Below are positions 1-13,361 of a stretch of DNA of 64,000 nucleotides, in pieces. A program made the position numbers and the translations under genes. The stretch spans positions 186,001 through 250,000 of the forward strand of contig CALSFV010000046.1 of the NCBI GenBank assembly GCA_943737045.1, given 5' to 3'. This DNA is from Parapristionchus giblindavisi. Lineage: Eukaryota > Nematoda > Chromadorea > Rhabditida > Diplogasteridae. The notes beneath the pieces were generated by a model. That model worked only from the letters and a program-made list of their open reading frames with translations. It had not been told where the DNA came from and ran no database searches. Within the stretch, counting starts at the first letter, position 1. Every line of letters starts with the position of its first letter.

Positions 1-331
1 ATTTAGCATTTTGGCATATGTGACCTCTTTTCAGGAATGGAAAAGTGTATCGTATTCAGATTTTTTTGCTCTTTCACATGGTATACGACACGATAGGTAT
101 CGTTGCCATTTTCACATTTCACAAGTAATTTTTATCATATAAGAGTAAAAGCTACTTTTGTACTTCGGCCATTGTGTCGACCGTAAAATAATACGGTTCG
201 ACATGAGCTGAAGAGTGTACGATTCAGAATTTTTTTCTCTTTCACATGGTATATGACACGATTAGTATCGTTGATAATTTGACTTGTCATGAATTGTTTT
301 GAAGCGAAAATGCAAAGAGTACTGGAAGATA
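1..331 (+). repeat. Satellite reference monomer (dimeric, two ~165-bp halves)
   Basis: One unit described in detail; the next copy begins at 332. The unit is an old internal duplication. The box CTCTTTCACATGGTAT lies at 69 and again at 237, 168 bp apart, and the next copy starts 163 bp later. In half A it is followed by the dyad ACGATAGGTATCGT (90-103), in half B by ACGATTAGTATCGT (258-271). Both halves have a T-run before the box (CAGATTTTTTTG and CAGAATTTTTTTC). A second short dyad TGAC-TT-GTCA lies at 280-289. Positions 176-202 form an imperfect hairpin: GTCGACCGTA pairs with TACGGTTCGAC across a short A/T loop, with one bulged T. GTCGAC (a SalI site) recurs once per monomer. No match to the vertebrate CENP-B box consensus was seen. 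Confidence 0.9.
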
Positions 332-465
332 ATTTAGCATTTTGGCCTATGTGACCTCTTTTCAGGAATGGAAAAGTGATCGTATTCAGATTTTTTTTGC
401 TCTTTCACATGGTATACGACACGATAGGTATCGTTGCCATTTTCACATTTCACAAGTAATTTTTA

Positions 466-2780
466 TCATATAAAAGTAAAAGCTACTTTTGTACTTCGGC
501 CATTGTGTCGACCGTAAAATAATACGGTTCGACATGAGCTGAAGAGTGTACGATTCAGAATTTTTTTCTCTTTCACATGGTATCTGACACGATTAGTATC
601 GTTGATAATTTGACTTGTCATGAATTGTTTTGTAGCGAAAATGCAAAGAGTACTGGAAGATAATTTAGCATTTTGGCATATGTGACCGATTTCAGGAATG
701 GAAAAGTGTATCGTATTCAGATTTTTTTGCTCTTTCACATGGTATACGACACGATAGGTATCGTTGCCATTTTCACATTTCACAAGTAATTTTTATCATA
801 TAAGAGTAAAAGCTACTTTTGTACTTCGGCCATTGTGTCGACCGTAAAATAATACGGTTCGACATGAGCTGAAGAGTGTACGATTCAGAATTTTTTTCTC
901 TTTCACATGGTATATGACACGATTAGTATCGTTGACAATTTGACTTGTCATGAATTGTTTTGTAGCGAAAATGCAAAGAGTACTGGAAGATAATTTAGCA
1001 TTTTGGCCTATGTGACCGCTTTTCAGGAATGGAAAAGTGTATCGTATTCAGATTTTTTTGCTCTTTCACATGGTATACGACACGATAGGTATCGTTGCCA
1101 TTTTCACATTTCACAAGTAATTTTTATCATATAAGAGTAAAAGCTACTTTTGTACTTCGGCCATTGTGTCGACCGTAAAATAATACGGTTCGACATGAGC
1201 TGAAGAGTGTACGATTCAGAATTTTTTTCTCTTTCACATGGTATATGACACGATTAGTATCGTTGATAATTTGACTTGTCATGAATTGTTTTGAAGCGAA
1301 AATGCAAAGAGTACTGGAAGATAATTTAGCATTTTGGCCTATGTGACCTCTTTTCAGGAATGGAAAAGTGATCGTATTCAGATTTTTTTTGCTCTTTCAC
1401 ATGGTATACGACACGATAGGTATCGTTGCCATTTTCACATTTCACAAGTAATTTTTATCATATAAGAGTAAAAGCTACTTTTGTACTTCGGCCATTGTGT
1501 CGACCGTAAAATAATACGGTTCGACATGAGCTGAAGAGTGTACGATTCAGAATTTTGTTCTCTTTCACATGGTATCTGACACGATTAGTATCGTTGATAA
1601 TTTGACTTGTCATGAATTGTTTTGTAGCGAAAATGCAAAGAGTACTGGAAGATAATTTAGCATTTTGGCATATGTGACCTCTTTTCAGGAATGGAAAAGT
1701 GTATCGTATTCAGATTTTTTTGCTCTTTCACATGGTATACGACACGATAGGTATCGTTGCCATTTTCACATTTCACAAGTAATTTTTATCATATAAGAGT
1801 AAAAGCTACTTTTGTACTTCGGCCATTGTGTCGACCGTAAAATAATACGGTTCGACATGAGCTGAAGAGTGTACGATTCAGAATTTTTTTCTCTTTCACA
1901 TGGTATATGACACGATTAGTATCGTTGATAATTTGACTTGTCATGAATTGTTTTGAAGCGAAAATGCAAAGAGTACTGGAAGATAATTTAGCATTTTGGC
2001 CTATGTGACCTCTTTTCAGGAATGGAAAAGTGATCGTATTCAGATTTTTTTTGCTCTTTCACATGGTATACGACACGATAGGTATCGTTGCCATTTTCAC
2101 ATTTCACAAGTAATTTTTATCATATAAAAGTAAAAGCTACTTTTGTACTTCGGCCATTGTGTCGACCGTAAAATAATACGGTTCGACATGAGCTGAAGAG
2201 TGTACGATTCAGAATTTTTTTCTCTTTCACATGGTATCTGACACGATTAGTATCGTTGATAATTTGACTTGTCATGAATTGTTTTGTAGCGAAAATGCAA
2301 AGAGTACTGGAAGATAATTTAGCATTTTGGCATATGTGACCGATTTCAGGAATGGAAAAGTGTATCGTATTCAGATTTTTTTGCTCTTTCACATGGTATA
2401 CGACACGATAGGTATCGTTGCCATTTTCACATTTCACAAGTAATTTTTATCATATAAGAGTAAAAGCTACTTTTGTACTTCGGCCATTGTGTCGACCGTA
2501 AAATAATACGGTTCGACATGAGCTGAAGAGTGTACGATTCAGAATTTTTTTCTCTTTCACATGGTATATGACACGATTAGTATCGTTGATAATTTGACTT
2601 GTCATGAATTGTTTTGAAGCGAAAATGCAAAGAGTACTGGAAGATAATTTAGCATTTTGGCCTATGTGACCTCTTTTCAGGAATGGAAAAGTGATCGTAT
2701 TCAGATTTTTTTTGCTCTTTCACATGGTATACGACACGATAGGTATCGTTGCCATTTTCACATTTCACAAGTTATTTTTA
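466..2780. repeat. Five-monomer higher-order repeat, left edge
   Basis: The rare variant TAAAAGTAAA (usually TAAGAGTAAA) occurs at about 471 and again at 2125, 1654 bp or five monomers apart. The intervening monomer variants (TCTGACACG, ACCGATTTCAGG, GTTGACAATT) recur in the same order, so this is a five-unit higher-order repeat. A further copy of the marker at 2786, only two monomers on, shows that the register changes there. Confidence 0.7.
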
Positions 2781-5700
2781 TCATATAAAAGTAAAAGCTA
2801 CTTTTGTACTTCGGCCATTGTGTCGACCGTAAAATAATACGGTTCGACATGAGCTGAAGAGTGTACGATTCAGAATTTTTTTCTCTTTCACATGGTATCT
2901 GACACGATTAGTATCGTTGATAATTTGACTTGTCATGAATTGTTTTGTAGCGAAAATGCAAAGAGTACTGGAAGATAATTTAGCATTTTGGCATATGTGA
3001 CCGATTTCAGGAATGGAAAAGTGTATCGTATTCAGATTTTTTTGCTCTTTCACATGGTATACGACACGATAGGTATCGTTGCCATTTTCACATTTCACAA
3101 GTAATTTTTATCATATAAGAGTAAAAGCTACTTTTGTACTTCGGCCATTGTGTCGACCGTAAAATAATACGGTTCGACATGAGCTGAAGAGTGTACGATT
3201 CAGAATTTTTTTCTCTTTCACATGGTATATGACACGATTAGTATCGTTGACAATTTGACTTGTCATGAATTGTTTTGTAGCGAAAATGCAAAGAGTACTG
3301 GAAGATAATTTAGCATTTTTGCCTATGTGACCGCTTTTCAGGAATGGAAAAGTGTATCGTATTCAGATTTTTTTGCTCTTTCACATGGTATACGACACGA
3401 TAGGTATCGTTGCCATTTTCACATTTCACAAGTAATTTTTATCATATAAGAGTAAAAGCTACTTTTGTACTTCGGCCATTGTGTCGACCGTAAAATAATA
3501 CGGTTCGACATGAGCTGAAGAGTGTACGATTCAGAATTTTTTTCTCTTTCACATGGTATATGACACGATTAGTATCGTTGATAATTTGACTTGTCATGAA
3601 TTGTTTTGTAGCGAAAATGCAAAGAGTACTGGAAGATAATTTAGCATTTTGGCCTATGTGACCTCTTTTCAGGAATGGAAAAGTGTATCGTATTCAGATT
3701 TTTTTGCTCTTTCACATGGTATACGACACGATAGGTATCGTTGCCATTTTCACATTTCACAAGTAATTTTTATCATATAAGAGTAAAAGCTACTTTTGTA
3801 CTTCGGCCATTGTGTCGACCGTAAAATAATACGGTTCGACATGTGCTGAAGAGTGTACGATTCAGAATTTTTTTCTCTTTCACATGGTATATGACACGAT
3901 TAGTATCGTTGACAATTTGACTTGTCATGAATTGTTTTGTAGCGAAAATGCAAAGAGTACTGGAAGATAATTTAGCATTTTGGCCTATGTGACCGCTTTT
4001 CAGGAATGGAAAAGTGTATCGTATTCAGATTTTTTTGCTCTTTCACATGGTATACGACACGATAGGTATCGTTGCCATTTTCACATTTCACAAGTAATTT
4101 TTATCATATAAGAGTAAAAGCTACTTTTGTACTTCGGCCATTGTGTCGACCGTAAAATAATACGGTTCGACATGAGCTGAAGAGTGTACGATTCAGAATT
4201 TTTTTCTCTTTCACATGGTATATGACACGATTAGTATCGTTGATAATTTGACTTGTCATGAATTGTTTTGAAGCGAAAATGCAAAGAGTACTGGAAGATA
4301 ATTTAGCATTTTGGCCTATGTGACCTCTTTTCAGGAATGGAAAAGTGATCGTATTCAGATTTTTTTTGCTCTTTCACATGGTATACGACACGATAGGTAT
4401 CGTTGCCATTTTCACATTTCACAAGTAATTTTTATCATATAAGAGTAAAAGCTACTTTTGTACTTCGGCCATTGTGTCGACCGTAAAATAATACGGTTCG
4501 ACATGAGCTGAAGAGTGTACGATTCAGAATTTTGTTCTCTTTCACATGGTATCTGACACGATTAGTTTCGTTGATAATTTGACTTGTCATGAATTGTTTT
4601 GTAGCGAAAATGCAAAGAGTACTGGAAGATAATTTAGCATTTTGGCATATGTGACCTCTTTTCAGGAATGGAAAAGTGTATCGTATTCAGATTTTTTTGC
4701 TCTTTCACATGGTATACGACACGATAGGTATCGTTGCCATTTTCACATTTCACAAGTAATTTTTATCATATAAGAGTAAAAGCTACTTTTGTACTTCGGC
4801 CATTGTGTCGACCGTAAAATAATACGGTTCGACATGAGCTGAAGAGTGTACGATTCAGAATTTTTTTCTCTTTCACATGGTATATGACACGATTAGTATC
4901 GTTGATAATTTGACTTGTCATGAATTGTTTTGAAGCGAAAATGCAAAGAGTACTGGAAGATAATTTAGCATTTTGGCCTATGTGACCTCTTTTCAGGAAT
5001 GGAAAAGTGATCGTATTCAGATTTTTTTGCTCTTTCACATGGTATACGACACGATAGGTATCGTTGCCATTTTCACATTTCACAAGTAATTTTTATCATA
5101 TAAGAGTAAAAGCTACTTTTGTACTTCGGCCATTGTGTCGACCGTAAAATAATACGGTTCGACATGAGCTGAAGAGTGTACGATTCAGAATTATTTTCTC
5201 TTTCACATGGTATATGACACGATTAGTATCGTTGACAATTTGACTTGTCATGAATTGTTTTGTAGCGAAAATGCAAAGAGTACTGGAAGATAATTTAGCA
5301 TTTTGGCCTATGTGACCGCTTTTCAGGAATGGAAAAGTGTATCGTATTCAGATTTTTTTGCTCTTTCACATGGTATACGACACGATAGGTATCGTTGCCA
5401 TTTTCACATTTCACAAGTAATTTTTATCATATAAGAGTAAAAGCTACTTTTGTACTTCGGCCATTGTGTCGACCGTAAAATAATACGGTTCGACATGTGC
5501 TGAAGAGTGTACGACTCAGAATTTTTTTCTCTTTCACATGGTATATGACACGATTAGTATCGTTGACAATTTGACTTGTCATGAATTGTTTTGAAGCGAA
5601 AATGCAAAGAGTACTGGAAGATAATTTAGCATTTTGGCCTATGTGACCGCTTTTCAGGAATGGAAAAGTGTATCGTATTCAGATTTTTTTGCTCTTTCAC

Positions 5701-8700
5701 ATGGTATACGACACGATAGGTATCGTTGCCATTTTCACATTTCACAAGTAATTTTTATCATATAAGAGTAAAAGCTACTTTTGTACTTCGGCCATTGTGT
5801 CGACCGTAAAATAATACGGTTCGACATGAGCTGAAGAGTGTACGATTCAGAATTTTTTTCTCTTTCACATGGTATATGACACGATTAGTATCGTTGATAA
5901 TTTGACTTGTCATGAATTGTTTTGAAGCGAAAATGCAAAGAGTACTGGAAGATAATTTAGCATTTTGGCCTATGTGACCTCTTTTCAGGAATGGAAAAGT
6001 GATCGTATTCAGATTTTTTTTGCTCTTTCACATGGTATACGACACGATAGGTATCGTTGCCATTTTCACATTTCACAAGTAATTTTTATCATATAAGAGT
6101 AAAAGCTACTTTTGTACTTCGGCCATTGTGTCGACCGTAAAATAATACGGTTCGACATGAGCTGAAGAGTGTACGATTCAGAATTTTTTTCTCTTTCACA
6201 TGGTATCTGACACGATTAGTATCGTTGATAATTTGACTTGTCATGAATTGTTTTGTAGCGAAAATGCAAAGAGTACTGGAAGATAATTTAGCATTTTGGC
6301 ATATGTGACCGATTTCAGGAATGGAAAAGTGTATCGTATTCAGATTTTTTTGCTCTTTCACATGGTATACGACACGATAGGTATCGTTGCCATTTTCACA
6401 TTTCACAAGTAATTTTTATCATATAAGAGTAAAAGCTACTTTTGTACTTCGGCCATTGTGTCGACCGTAAAATAATACGGTTCGACATGAGCTGAAGAGT
6501 GTACGATTCAGAATTTTGTTCTCTTTCACATGGTATCTGACACGATTAGTATCGTTGATAATTTGACTTGTCATGAATTGTTTTGTAGCGAAAATGCAAA
6601 GAGTACTGGAAGATAATTTAGCATTTTGGCATATGTGACCTCTTTTCAGGAATGGAAAAGTGTATCGTATTCAGATTTTTTTGCTCTTTCACATGGTATA
6701 CGACACGATAGGTATCGTTGCCATTTTCACATTTCACAAGTAATTTTTATCATATAAGAGTAAAAGCTACTTTTGTACTTCGGCCATTGTGTCGACCGTA
6801 AAATAATACGGTTCGACATGAGCTGAAGAGTGTACGATTCAGAATTTTTTTCTCTTTCACATGGTATCTGACACGATTAGTATCGTTGATAATTTGACTT
6901 GTCATGAATTGTTTTGTAGCGAAAATGCAAAGAGTACTGGAAGATAATTTAGCATTTTGGCATATGTGACCGATTTCAGGAATGGAAAAGTGTATCGTAT
7001 TCAGATTTTTTTGCTCTTTCACATGGTATACGACACGATAGGTATCGTTGCCATTTTCACATTTCACAAGTAATTTTTATCATATAAGAGTAAAAGCTAC
7101 TTTTGTACTTCGGCCATTGTGTCGACCGTAAAATATTACGGTTCGACATGAGCTGAAGAGTGTACGATTCAGAATTTTTTTCTCTTTCACATGGTATCTG
7201 ACACGATTAGTATCGTTGATAATTTGACTTGTCATGAATTGTTTTGTAGCGAAAATGCAAAGAGTACTGGAAGATAATTTAGCATTTTGGCATATGTGAC
7301 CTCTTTTCAGGAATGGAAAAGTGTATCGTATTCAGATTTTTTTGCTCTTTCACATGGTATACGACACGATAGGTATCGTTGCCATTTTCACATTTCACAA
7401 GTAATTTTTATCATATAAGAGTAAAAGCTACTTTTGTACTTCGGCCATTGTGTCGACCGTAAAATAATACGGTTCGACATGAGCTGAAGAGTGTACGATT
7501 CAGAATTTTTTTCTCTTTCACATGGTATATGACACGATTAGTATCGTTGATAATTTGACTTGTCATGAATTGTTTTGAAGCGAAAATGCAAAGAGTACTG
7601 GAAGATAATTTAGCATTTTGGCCTATGTGACCTCTTTTCAGGAATGGAAAAGTGATCGTATTCAGATTTTTTTGCTCTTTCACATGGTATACGACACGAT
7701 AGGTATCGTTGCCATTTTCACATTTCACAAGTAATTTTTATCATATAAGAGTAAAAGCTACTTTTGTACTTCGGCCATTGTGTCGACCGTAAAATAATAC
7801 GGTTCGACATGAGCTGAAGAGTGTACGATTCAGAATTTTTTTCTCTTTCACATGGTATCTGACACGATTAGTTTCGTTGATAATTTGACTTGTCATGAAT
7901 TGTTTTGTAGCGAAAATGCAAAGAGTACTGGAAGATAATTTAGCATTTTGGCCTATGTGACCTCTTTTCAGGAATGGAAAAGTGTATCGTATTCAGATTT
8001 TTTTGCTCTTTCACATGGTATACGACACGATAGGTATCGTTGCCATTTTCACATTTCACAAGTAATTTTTATCATATAAGAGTAAAAGCTACTTTTGTAC
8101 TTCGGCCATTGTGTCGACCGTAAAATAATACGGTTCGACATGAGCTGAAGAGTGTACGATTCAGAATTATTTTCTCTTTCACATGGTATATGACACGATT
8201 AGTATCGTTGACAATTTGACTTGTCATGAATTGTTTTGTAGCGAAAATGCAAAGAGTACTGGAAGATAATTTAGCATTTTGGCCTATGTGACCGCTTTTC
8301 AGGAATGGAAAAGTGTATCGTATTCAGATTTTTTTGCTCTTTCACATGGTATACGACACGATAGGTATCGTTGCCATTTTCACATTTCACAAGTAATTTT
8401 TATCATATAAGAGTAAAAGCTACTTTTGTACTTCGGCCATTGTGTCGACCGTAAAATAATACGGTTCGACATGTGCTGAAGAGTGTACGACTCAGAATTT
8501 TTTTCTCTTTCACATGGTATATGACACGATTAGTATCGTTGACAATTTGACTTGTCATGAATTGTTTTGAAGCGAAAATGCAAAGAGTACTGGAAGATAA
8601 TTTAGCATTTTGGCCTATGTGACCGCTTTTCAGGAATGGAAAAGTGTATCGTATTCAGATTTTTTTGCTCTTTCACATGGTATACGACACGATAGGTATC

Positions 8701-9725
8701 GTTGCCATTTTCACATTTCACAAGTAATTTTTATCATATAAGAGTAAAAGCTACTTTTGTACTTCGGCCATTGTGTCGACCGTAAAATAATACGGTTCGA
8801 CATGAGCTGAAGAGTGTACGATTCAGAATTTTTTTCTCTTTCACATGGTATCTGACACGATTAGTTTCGTTGATAATTTGACTTGTCATGAATTGTTTTG
8901 TAGCGAAAATGCAAAGAGTACTGGAAGATAATTTAGCATTTTGGCCTATGTGACCTCTTTTCAGGAATGGAAAAGTGTATCGTATTCAGATTTTTTTGCT
9001 CTTTCACATGGTATACGACACGATAGGTATCGTTGCCATTTTCACATTTCACAAGTAATTTTTATCATATAAGAGTAAAAGCTACTTTTGTACTTCGGCC
9101 ATTGTGTCGACCGTAAAATAATACGGTTCGACATGAGCTGAAGAGTGTACGATTCAGAATTATTTTCTCTTTCACATGGTATATGACACGATTAGTATCG
9201 TTGACAATTTGACTTGTCATGAATTGTTTTGTAGCGAAAATGCAAAGAGTACTGGAAGATAATTTAGCATTTTGGCCTATGTGACCGCTTTTCAGGAATG
9301 GAAAAGTGTATCGTATTCAGATTTTTTTGCTCTTTCACATGGTATACGACACGATAGGTTTCGTTGCCATTTTCACATTTCACAAGTAATTTTTATCATA
9401 TAAGAGTAAAAGCTACTTTTGTACTTCGGCCATTGTGTCGACCGTAAAATAATACGGTTCGACATGAGCTGAAGAGTGTACGATTCAGAATTTTTTTCTC
9501 TTTCACATGGTATATGACACGATTAGTATCGTTGATAATTTGACTTGTCATGAATTGTTTTGAAGCGAAAATGCAAAGAGTACTGGAAGATAATTTAGCA
9601 TTTTGGCCTATGTGACCTCTTTTCAGGAATGGAAAAGTGATCGTATTCAGATTTTTTTGCTCTTTCACATGGTATACGACACGATAGGTATCGTTGCCAT
9701 TTTCACATTTCACAAGTAATTTTTA

Positions 9726-12700
9726 TCATATAAGAGTAAAAGCTACTTTTGTACTTCGGCCATTGTGTCGACCGTAAAATAATACGGTTCGACATGAGCT
9801 GAAGAGTGTACGATTCAGAATTTTTTTCTCTTTCACATGGTATCTGACACGATTAGTATCGTTGATAATTTGACTTGTCATGAATTGTTTTGTAGCGAAA
9901 ATGCAAAGAGTACTGGAAGATAATTTAGCATTTTGGCATATGTGACCGATTTCAGGAATGGAAAAGTGTATCGTATTCAGATTTTTTTGCTCTTTCACAT
10001 GGTATACGACACGATAGGTATCGTTGCCATTTTCACATTTCACAAGTAATTTTTATCATATAAGAGTAAAAGCTACTTTTGTACTTCGGCCATTGTGTCG
10101 ACCGTAAAATAATACGGTTCGACATGAGCTGAAGAGTGTACGATTCAGAATTTTGTTCTCTTTCACATGGTATCTGACACGATTAGTATCGTTGATAATT
10201 TGACTTGTCATGAATTGTTTTGTAGCGAAAATGCAAAGAGTACTGGAAGATAATTTAGCATTTTGGCATATGTGACCTCTTTTCAGGAATGGAAAAGTGT
10301 ATCGTATTCAGATTTTTTTGCTCTTTCACATGGTATACGACACGATAGGTATCGTTGCCATTTTCACATTTCACAAGTAATTTTTATCATATAAGAGTAA
10401 AAGCTACTTTTGTACTTCGGCCATTGTGTCGACCGTAAAATAATACGGTTCGACATGAGCTGAAGAGTGTACGATTCAGAATTTTTTTCTCTTTCACATG
10501 GTATATGACACGATTAGTATCGTTGATAATTTGACTTGTCATGAATTGTTTTGAAGCGAAAATGCAAAGAGTACTGGAAGATAATTTAGCATTTTGGCCT
10601 ATGTGACCTCTTTTCAGGAATGGAAAAGTGATCGTATTCAGATTTTTTTGCTCTTTCACATGGTATACGACACGATAGGTATCGTTGCCATTTTCACATT
10701 TCACAAGTAATTTTTATCATATAAGAGTAAAAGCTACTTTTGTACTTCGGCCATTGTGTCGACCGTAAAATAATACGGTTCGACATGAGCTGAAGAGTGT
10801 ACGATTCAGAATTTTTTTCTCTTTCACATGGTATCTGACACGATTAGTTTCGTTGATAATTTGACTTGTCATGAATTGTTTTGTAGCGAAAATGCAAAGA
10901 GTACTGGAAGATAATTTAGCATTTTGGCCTATGTGACCTCTTTTCAGGAATGGAAAAGTGTATCGTATTCAGATTTTTTTGCTCTTTCACATGGTATACG
11001 ACACGATAGGTATCGTTGCCATTTTCACATTTCACAAGTAATTTTTATCATATAAGAGTAAAAGCTACTTTTGTACTTCGGCCATTGTGTCGACCGTAAA
11101 ATAATACGGTTCGACATGAGCTGAAGAGTGTACGATTCAGAATTTTTTTCTCTTTCACATGGTATCTGACACGATTAGTATCGTTGATAATTTGACTTGT
11201 CATGAATTGTTTTGTAGCGAAAATGCAAAGAGTACTGGAAGATAATTTAGCATTTTGGCATATGTGACCGATTTCAGGAATGGAAAAGTGTATCGTATTC
11301 AGATTTTTTTGCTCTTTCACATGGTATACGACACGATAGGTATCGTTGCCATTTTCACATTTCACAAGTAATTTTTATCATATAAGAGTAAAAGCTACTT
11401 TTGTACTTCGGCCATTGTGTCGACCGTAAAATAATACGGTTCGACATGAGCTGAAGAGTGTACGATTCAGAATTTTTTTCTCTTTCACATGGTATCTGAC
11501 ACGATTAGTATCGTTGATAATTTGACTTGTCATGAATTGTTTTGTAGCGAAAATGCAAAGAGTACTGGAAGATAATTTAGCATTTTGGCATATGTGACCT
11601 CTTTTCAGGAATGGAAAAGTGTATCGTATTCAGATTTTTTTGCTCTTTCACATGGTATACGACACGATAGGTATCGTTGCCATTTTCACATTTCACAAGT
11701 AATTTTTATCATATAAGAGTAAAAGCTACTTTTGTACTTCGGCCATTGTGTCGACCGTAAAATAATACGGTTCGACATGAGCTGAAGAGTGTACGATTCA
11801 GAATTTTTTTCTCTTTCACATGGTATATGACACGATTAGTATCGTTGATAATTTGACTTGTCATGAATTGTTTTGAAGCGAAAATGCAAAGAGTACTGGA
11901 AGATAATTTAGCATTTTGGCCTATGTGACCTCTTTTCAGGAATGGAAAAGTGATCGTATTCAGATTTTTTTGCTCTTTCACATGGTATACGACACGATAG
12001 GTATCGTTGCCATTTTCACATTTCACAAGTAATTTTTATCATATAAGAGTAAAAGCTACTTTTGTACTTCGGCCATTGTGTCGACCGTAAAATAATACGG
12101 TTCGACATGAGCTGAAGAGTGTACGATTCAGAATTTTTTTCTCTTTCACATGGTATCTGACACGATTAGTTTCGTTGATAATTTGACTTGTCATGAATTG
12201 TTTTGTAGCGAAAATGCAAAGAGTACTGGAAGATAATTTAGCATTTTGGCCTATGTGACCTCTTTTCAGGAATGGAAAAGTGTATCGTATTCAGATTTTT
12301 TTGCTCTTTCACATGGTATACGACACGATAGGTATCGTTGCCATTTTCACATTTCACAAGTAATTTTTATCATATAAGAGTAAAAGCTACTTTTGTACTT
12401 CGGCCATTGTGTCGACCGTAAAATAATACGGTTCGACATGAGCTGAAGAGTGTACGATTCAGAATTTTTTTCTCTTTCACATGGTATCTGACACGATTAG
12501 TATCGTTGATAATTTGACTTGTCATGAATTGTTTTGTAGCGAAAATGCAAAGAGTACTGGAAGATAATTTAGCATTTTGGCATATGTGACCGATTTCAGG
12601 AATGGAAAAGTGTATCGTATTCAGATTTTTTTGCTCTTTCACATGGTATACGACACGATAGGTATCGTTGCCATTTTCACATTTCACAAGTAATTTTTAT

Positions 12701-13030
12701 CATATAAGAGTAAAAGCTACTTTTGTACTTCGGCCATTGTGTCGACCGTAAAATAATACGGTTCGACATGAGCTGAAGAGTGTACGATTCAGAATTTTTT
12801 TCTCTTTCACATGGTATCTGACACGATTAGTATCGTTGATAATTTGACTTGTCATGAATTGTTTTGTAGCGAAAATGCAAAGAGTACTGGAAGATAATTT
12901 AGCATTTTGCCATATGTGACCTCTTTTCAGGAATGGAAAAGTGTATCGTATTCAGATTTTTTTGCTCTTTCACATGGTATACGACACGATAGGTATCGTT
13001 GCCATTTTCACATTTCACAAGTAATTTTTA
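9726..13030. repeat. Four-monomer higher-order repeat (1322 bp)
   Basis: Four recognisable monomer types repeat in order. They are: a TCTGACACG plus ACCGATTTCAGG type (from 9726, 11048, 12370); a TCTGACACG plus CATATGTGACCTC type; a GATAATT plus GTGATCG type (10387, 11709); and a TTAGTTTCGTTG type. Equivalent points are exactly 1322 bp apart. The final round decays into a doublet carrying TTGCCATATG at about 12909 and 13240, which are adjacent monomers. Confidence 0.75.
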
Positions 13031-13361
13031 TCATATAAGAGTAAAAGCTACTTTTGTACTTCGGCCATTGTGTCGACCGTAAAATAATACGGTTCGACAT
13101 GAGCTGAAGAGTGTACGATTCAGAATTTTTTTCTCTTTCACATGGTATCTGACACGATTAGTATCGTTGATAATTTGACTTGTCATGAATTGTTTTGTAG
13201 CGAAAATGCAAAGAGTACTGGAAGATAATTTAGCATTTTGCCATATGTGACCTCTTTTCAGGAATGGAAAAGTGTATCGTATTCAGATTTTTTTGCTCTT
13301 TCACATGGTATACGACACGATAGGTATCGTTGCCATTTTCACATTTCACAAGTAATTTTTA

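Noticed and set aside
1..331. CENP-B box in the satellite
   Set aside because: I looked for the TTCG...CGGG arrangement and found only TTCGGCC and TTCGACATG, which do not fit the consensus. Absence does not exclude a centromeric role.
466..783. Repeated 105-codon minus-strand open frame (MKCENGNDTYRVVYHVKEQ...), found in many satellite monomers
   Set aside because: It is simply the stop-free frame of a 331-bp satellite unit. It appears or vanishes with 1-bp indels in T runs, has no domain, and its copies differ in frame-shifted middle segments, which is not how a protein family varies.
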